NCBI GenBank assembly: GCA_038210985.1
Contig: JBBQWB010000119.1
Location: 1-8,362, forward strand
DNA from: JAQUGA01 sp038210985
GTDB taxonomy: Bacteria > Bacteroidota > Bacteroidia > Bacteroidales > WCHB1-69
Length of the DNA: 8,362 nucleotides
Direction of reading: 5' to 3'
The notes under the pieces are model-generated. The model saw only the letters and a program-made list of their open reading frames with translations, made no database searches and was not told the DNA's origin. Positions within the stretch are counted from its first letter, which is position 1. Every line of letters starts with the position of its first letter. The position numbers and the translations under genes are program-made. This document shows, piece by piece, positions 6,173 to 8,362 of this stretch.

Positions 6173-7543
6173 ATGACCAAGAGAGAAGATCAGATAACCG
6201 AGTTTAAAGAGATATGGAAAGATGAGTATCTGAAAAATATTTGTGCGTTTGCAAATTCACAAGGAGGTCGATTATACGTTGGTATTAATGATAAAGGGGT
6301 GGCTGTTGGTCTTAAGAATCCAATGAAATTATTGGAGGAAATCCCCAATAAAACAGTTCAGCTATTGGGAATTACAATAGATATACACCTGGAAAAAGAA
6401 TCGAACAATGAATATCTTGTAATTTTTGTTTATCAAAGTTCTGTACCAATATCGTATCATGGGAGGTACTATATTCGGAGTGGGGCTACTGTTCAGGAAT
6501 TAAAAGCAACAGAACTACAGTTGTTTATTTTGAAAAAGTTGGGCAAAAGCTATGATGAATTACCACTCGAATATGCTACAATAAATGATATCAACGAAAA
6601 AACGGTGCAGGAATTTGTTAAAAAGGCCATTCATGTCAATAGAATAGCGGTCGATGCTCAATCCGATGATATCCTTTTGGTTCTATCAAATTTAAAACTC
6701 ATAGACGAAAGAGGAAAATTTAGAAATGCGGCCTTGCTTTTATTTGGTAAAGATCCCTTGCGATTTTTTAGTTCAGTTAGTTTCAGAATAGGTCGTTTTG
6801 GTTCTAGCAATCACGATTTACGGTATCATGACGTAATTGAGGGCAATCTGTTCGACATGCCCGATAGGGTGATGGAAATACTAAAGGCCAAATATTTAAT
6901 TTCACCCATTCGATACAATGGGATGCAACGTATTGAAGAGTTAGAATATCCAGAGGAGGCTTTGCGCGAAGCTATACTTAATTCAATTATTCATAAGGAT
7001 TATACGGGTGTGCATATTCAGCTTAGTGTTTATGACGAGAAACTAATATTATGGAATCAGGGTAAGTTTCCTAATGAAATTAGCGTAAGTCAGTTAAAAG
7101 AAAAGCACCCGTCAATACCGAGAAATAAATATGTTGCCGATATATTTTTTAAGGCGGGTTACATTGAAGCTTGGGGCAGAGGTATTGAAAAAATAATCAA
7201 TGGTTTTAAGATTTGTAATTTACCCGAACCGATTATTGAAGAGACTGCTGGCGGTGTGCAGATAACGATGTTTAAGCAATCTAACTTAATCAGTAGTGAA
7301 AATGATACTATAAATGATACTATAAACGATACTATAAATGATACTATAAATGACCGGCAAGAGGTAATCCTGAAAATAATTAGTAGTAAGCAAGGGGTTA
7401 CTTTGCACGAAATAGCAGCGCAAATTAATGTTGGTATTGCTACAGCGAAGAGAGATATTGATTTTTTGAAAGAAAAAGGGATACTACGAAGAATGGGTAG
7501 TCGTAAAACAGGATATTGGCTCATTAATTTGAAATCAAAATGA
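6173..7543 (+). CDS. Schlafen/AlbA_2 domain protein with GHKL-like ATPase domain and C-terminal winged helix (cargo 3)
   Basis: A 456-residue protein of the same broad family as cargo 1 but a different subfamily, since the two sequences match only at motifs. The AlbA_2/Schlafen-like core is at the N-terminus: E5, E10-F11-K12 and FANSQGGRLYVGINDKG at ~26-42. RYYIRSGATVQEL at about 102-114 is a typical next block. The HATPase-like part shows ALREAILNSIIHKDY at 263-277 and EAWGRGIEKI at 332-341, with LILWNQGKFP between them. A four-unit NDTI linker begins at residue 377. A helix-turn-helix segment (LHEIAAQINVGIATAKRDIDFLKEKG) and the ending GSRKTGYWLI follow, matching the cargo 1 C-terminus in style. 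It appears intact. The role is unknown; nucleic-acid binding or cleavage and regulation are inferences from the domains. Its stop lies 24 nt before the intact glycosyltransferase start, with no visible terminator, so readthrough into that gene is expected. Confidence 0.87.
   Translation: MTKREDQITEFKEIWKDEYLKNICAFANSQGGRLYVGINDKGVAVGLKNPMKLLEEIPNKTVQLLGITIDIHLEKESNNEYLVIFVYQSSVPISYHGRYYIRSGATVQELKATELQLFILKKLGKSYDELPLEYATINDINEKTVQEFVKKAIHVNRIAVDAQSDDILLVLSNLKLIDERGKFRNAALLLFGKDPLRFFSSVSFRIGRFGSSNHDLRYHDVIEGNLFDMPDRVMEILKAKYLISPIRYNGMQRIEELEYPEEALREAILNSIIHKDYTGVHIQLSVYDEKLILWNQGKFPNEISVSQLKEKHPSIPRNKYVADIFFKAGYIEAWGRGIEKIINGFKICNLPEPIIEETAGGVQITMFKQSNLISSENDTINDTINDTINDTINDRQEVILKIISSKQGVTLHEIAAQINVGIATAKRDIDFLKEKGILRRMGSRKTGYWLINLKSK
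7301..7354 (+). repeat. Four and a half tandem 12-nt units coding an NDTI linker
   Basis: Four units of AAYGATACTATA (7301-7348; the third has AAC) followed by a partial AATGAC. They encode NDTI four times, then ND, between the ATPase-like part and the winged helix of cargo 3. Position and unit length equal those of the repeat in cargo 1, although the sequence differs. Slippage would keep the frame. Confidence 0.93.
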
Positions 7544-7567
7544 GACGCACCGTTTAATTGTAAGTAA

Positions 7568-8362
7568 ATGAAAAAAGTCCTCATCCTTGCCTACGACTTT
7601 CCACCCTATGTTTCTGTTGGTGGATTAAGGCCATATAGCTGGTATAAGTATTTTCATGAGTTTGGGCTTTATCCTGTTGTGGTAACCCGCCAATGGGGAA
7701 ATAAATATGGCAATCATTTGGATTATTTGGTTCCGGGCGAGTCCAATGATGTTGTTATTGAAGAAACAGAGTATGGTGCAATCATCAAAACCCCATATAA
7801 ATCAAATTTTTCAAATCGATTATTGTTAAAATATGGGGATAAAAGATTCAATATTGTACGAAAATTAATTACTGCTTTTTATGAGTTTGCTCAATGGATA
7901 TGGATAATCGGTCCTAAAAATGAATTGTATAAAGGGGCAGAAGAATATTTGAAAATTAATAAAGTTGATTTTATAATAGCTACAGGTGATCCATTTATTT
8001 TGTTTAGATATGCATCAAAACTAAGTAAAAAATTTAATACTCCATGGATTGCTGATTATAGAGATCCATGGACTCAGGGAAAACACCATAGTAGGAATAT
8101 AATATTAAAACAATGGAATATGTTTTTTGAACGCAAAACAATGGTTAGTGTGTCAAAAATTATTACGGTTTCTGAGTTTGTTAAATGGCAAATAATGAAG
8201 TTGGTCAAAAACGATTTTTTTCATGTTATTCCAAATGGTTATGACTTGTCTATAGTTAATTCGTTCAATTATTCGGATCAAGGAAATCAAATATTAACTA
8301 TTGGATTTATGGGAACTGTATACAATTGGCATCCAATGAAAAGTATATTGAAAGTTTTTGCT
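7568..8362 (+). CDS. GT4-type glycosyltransferase, 3' end outside the window; target gene of the insertions
   Basis: An open frame of 265 codons running off the window edge. It is the intact version of the gene whose start is repeated at 3126, 4779 and 6082. The N-terminal half is a GT-B Rossmann domain: MKKVLILAYDFPP with the glycine loop SVGGLRP at 16-22, VVVTRQW at 37-43, IIATGDPF at 136-143, IADYRDPW at 161-168, VIPNGYD at 220-226 and IGFMGTVYNWHP at 245-256, where the donor domain begins. About a third of a normal ~400-residue protein is missing, including the E-x7-E region. It probably adds a sugar in surface polysaccharide assembly on the cytoplasmic membrane face. It originally would have followed the deacetylase gene closely and is now 4.5 kb away. 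The first ~11-40 codons may have been supplied by the last inserted cassette, making it a possible mosaic. Confidence 0.88.
   Translation, partial: MKKVLILAYDFPPYVSVGGLRPYSWYKYFHEFGLYPVVVTRQWGNKYGNHLDYLVPGESNDVVIEETEYGAIIKTPYKSNFSNRLLLKYGDKRFNIVRKLITAFYEFAQWIWIIGPKNELYKGAEEYLKINKVDFIIATGDPFILFRYASKLSKKFNTPWIADYRDPWTQGKHHSRNIILKQWNMFFERKTMVSVSKIITVSEFVKWQIMKLVKNDFFHVIPNGYDLSIVNSFNYSDQGNQILTIGFMGTVYNWHPMKSILKVFA

Larger units (their letters stand above)
3126..7567 (+). mobile_element. Putative array of three single-gene insertions at the 5' end of a glycosyltransferase gene
   Basis: Three accessory genes (Schlafen/AlbA_2 protein, DUF1016 nuclease, second Schlafen/AlbA_2 protein) separate a polysaccharide deacetylase gene from a glycosyltransferase gene. 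Each is preceded by a partial copy of that glycosyltransferase's 5' end, at 3126, 4779 and 6082; the complete gene starts at 7568. The four starts share the first 14 nt, ATGAAAAAAGTCCT. Cargo 1 ends in a TGA that overlaps the next ATG, cargo 2 ends in a TAA that touches the next ATG, and cargo 3 ends 24 nt before the intact gene. The left borders differ, so the right border is nearly fixed at the start codon. No transposase, integrase, terminal inverted repeat or attC-like structure was found, so this is not a known insertion-sequence or integron pattern. Calling it mobile is inference from the repeated architecture. Confidence 0.55.

Noticed and set aside
7544..7567. Shared ancestral spacer: TTAATTGTAA before 7568 resembles TTAAGTTGTAA before 3126
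   Set aside because: The match is about 10 A/T-rich bases at different distances from the ATG and may be chance; it is not enough to define a border.
3126..7581. CRISPR-like or integron-like array because of a recurring short repeat
   Set aside because: The spacing is gene-sized, the repeats are the coding start of a known gene family, the copies are not identical, and no attC-like folded site, integrase or cas gene is present.
7159..7584. Reverse-strand ORF of 141 codons with repeated SFIV units
   Set aside because: It lies antisense to the well-supported Schlafen-like gene; its repeats are only the complement of the 12-nt NDTI repeat, and no family resemblance is seen.

Overview
The window is AT-rich DNA (long A/T runs, mostly A/T third codon positions) that looks like Bacteroidota. 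The genes lack clear Shine-Dalgarno sequences, two intergenic sites fit the Bacteroidota -7 element TAnnTTTG, and the protein families (GT4 transferases of surface-polysaccharide clusters, Schlafen/AlbA_2 proteins with tetrapeptide-repeat linkers, DUF1016 nucleases) are typical of that phylum. The species cannot be named from the sequence. Every supported gene is on the + strand.

Left part (about 1-3094): a polysaccharide biosynthesis operon. A possible tail of an upstream gene is followed by a GT4-type glycosyltransferase, an AAC(3)-family acetyltransferase-like protein and a NodB-like polysaccharide deacetylase. They are packed with 1 nt or overlapping junctions. Right end (7568 to the window edge): a second GT4-type glycosyltransferase, cut by the window. 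These four genes probably formed one O-antigen/capsule-type operon.

Middle part (3126-7567): about 4.4 kb that interrupts the operon exactly at the start of the second glycosyltransferase. It holds three accessory genes that have nothing to do with sugars: a Schlafen/AlbA_2 ATPase-like regulator (3292-4782), a DUF1016/YhcG-type PDDEXK nuclease broken by one in-frame stop (5050-6081), and a second Schlafen/AlbA_2 protein (6173-7543). Each is preceded by a partial copy of the 5' end of the glycosyltransferase gene (at 3126, 4779 and 6082), and the complete gene follows the last one. The layout is [GT start]-cargo1-[GT start]-cargo2-[GT start]-cargo3-[full GT]. The stop codons of cargos 1 and 2 overlap or touch the next GT start codon, and cargo 3 ends 24 nt before the intact one. 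The right border is therefore nearly fixed at the GT ATG, while the left border varies (after GT codon 11 or beyond codon 40).

The simplest reading is serial insertion of single-gene cassettes into one target, the 5' end of a conserved glycosyltransferase gene, in which each insertion left the old start upstream and a working start downstream. All cargos lie in operon orientation and no strong terminator is visible, so the downstream gene could still be transcribed and translated. No recognisable transposase or integrase is present. The mechanism (long target duplication, homologous recombination through the conserved GT start, or nuclease-driven insertion) is inference. Candidate -7 promoters lie 42-46 nt before cargos 2 and 3.
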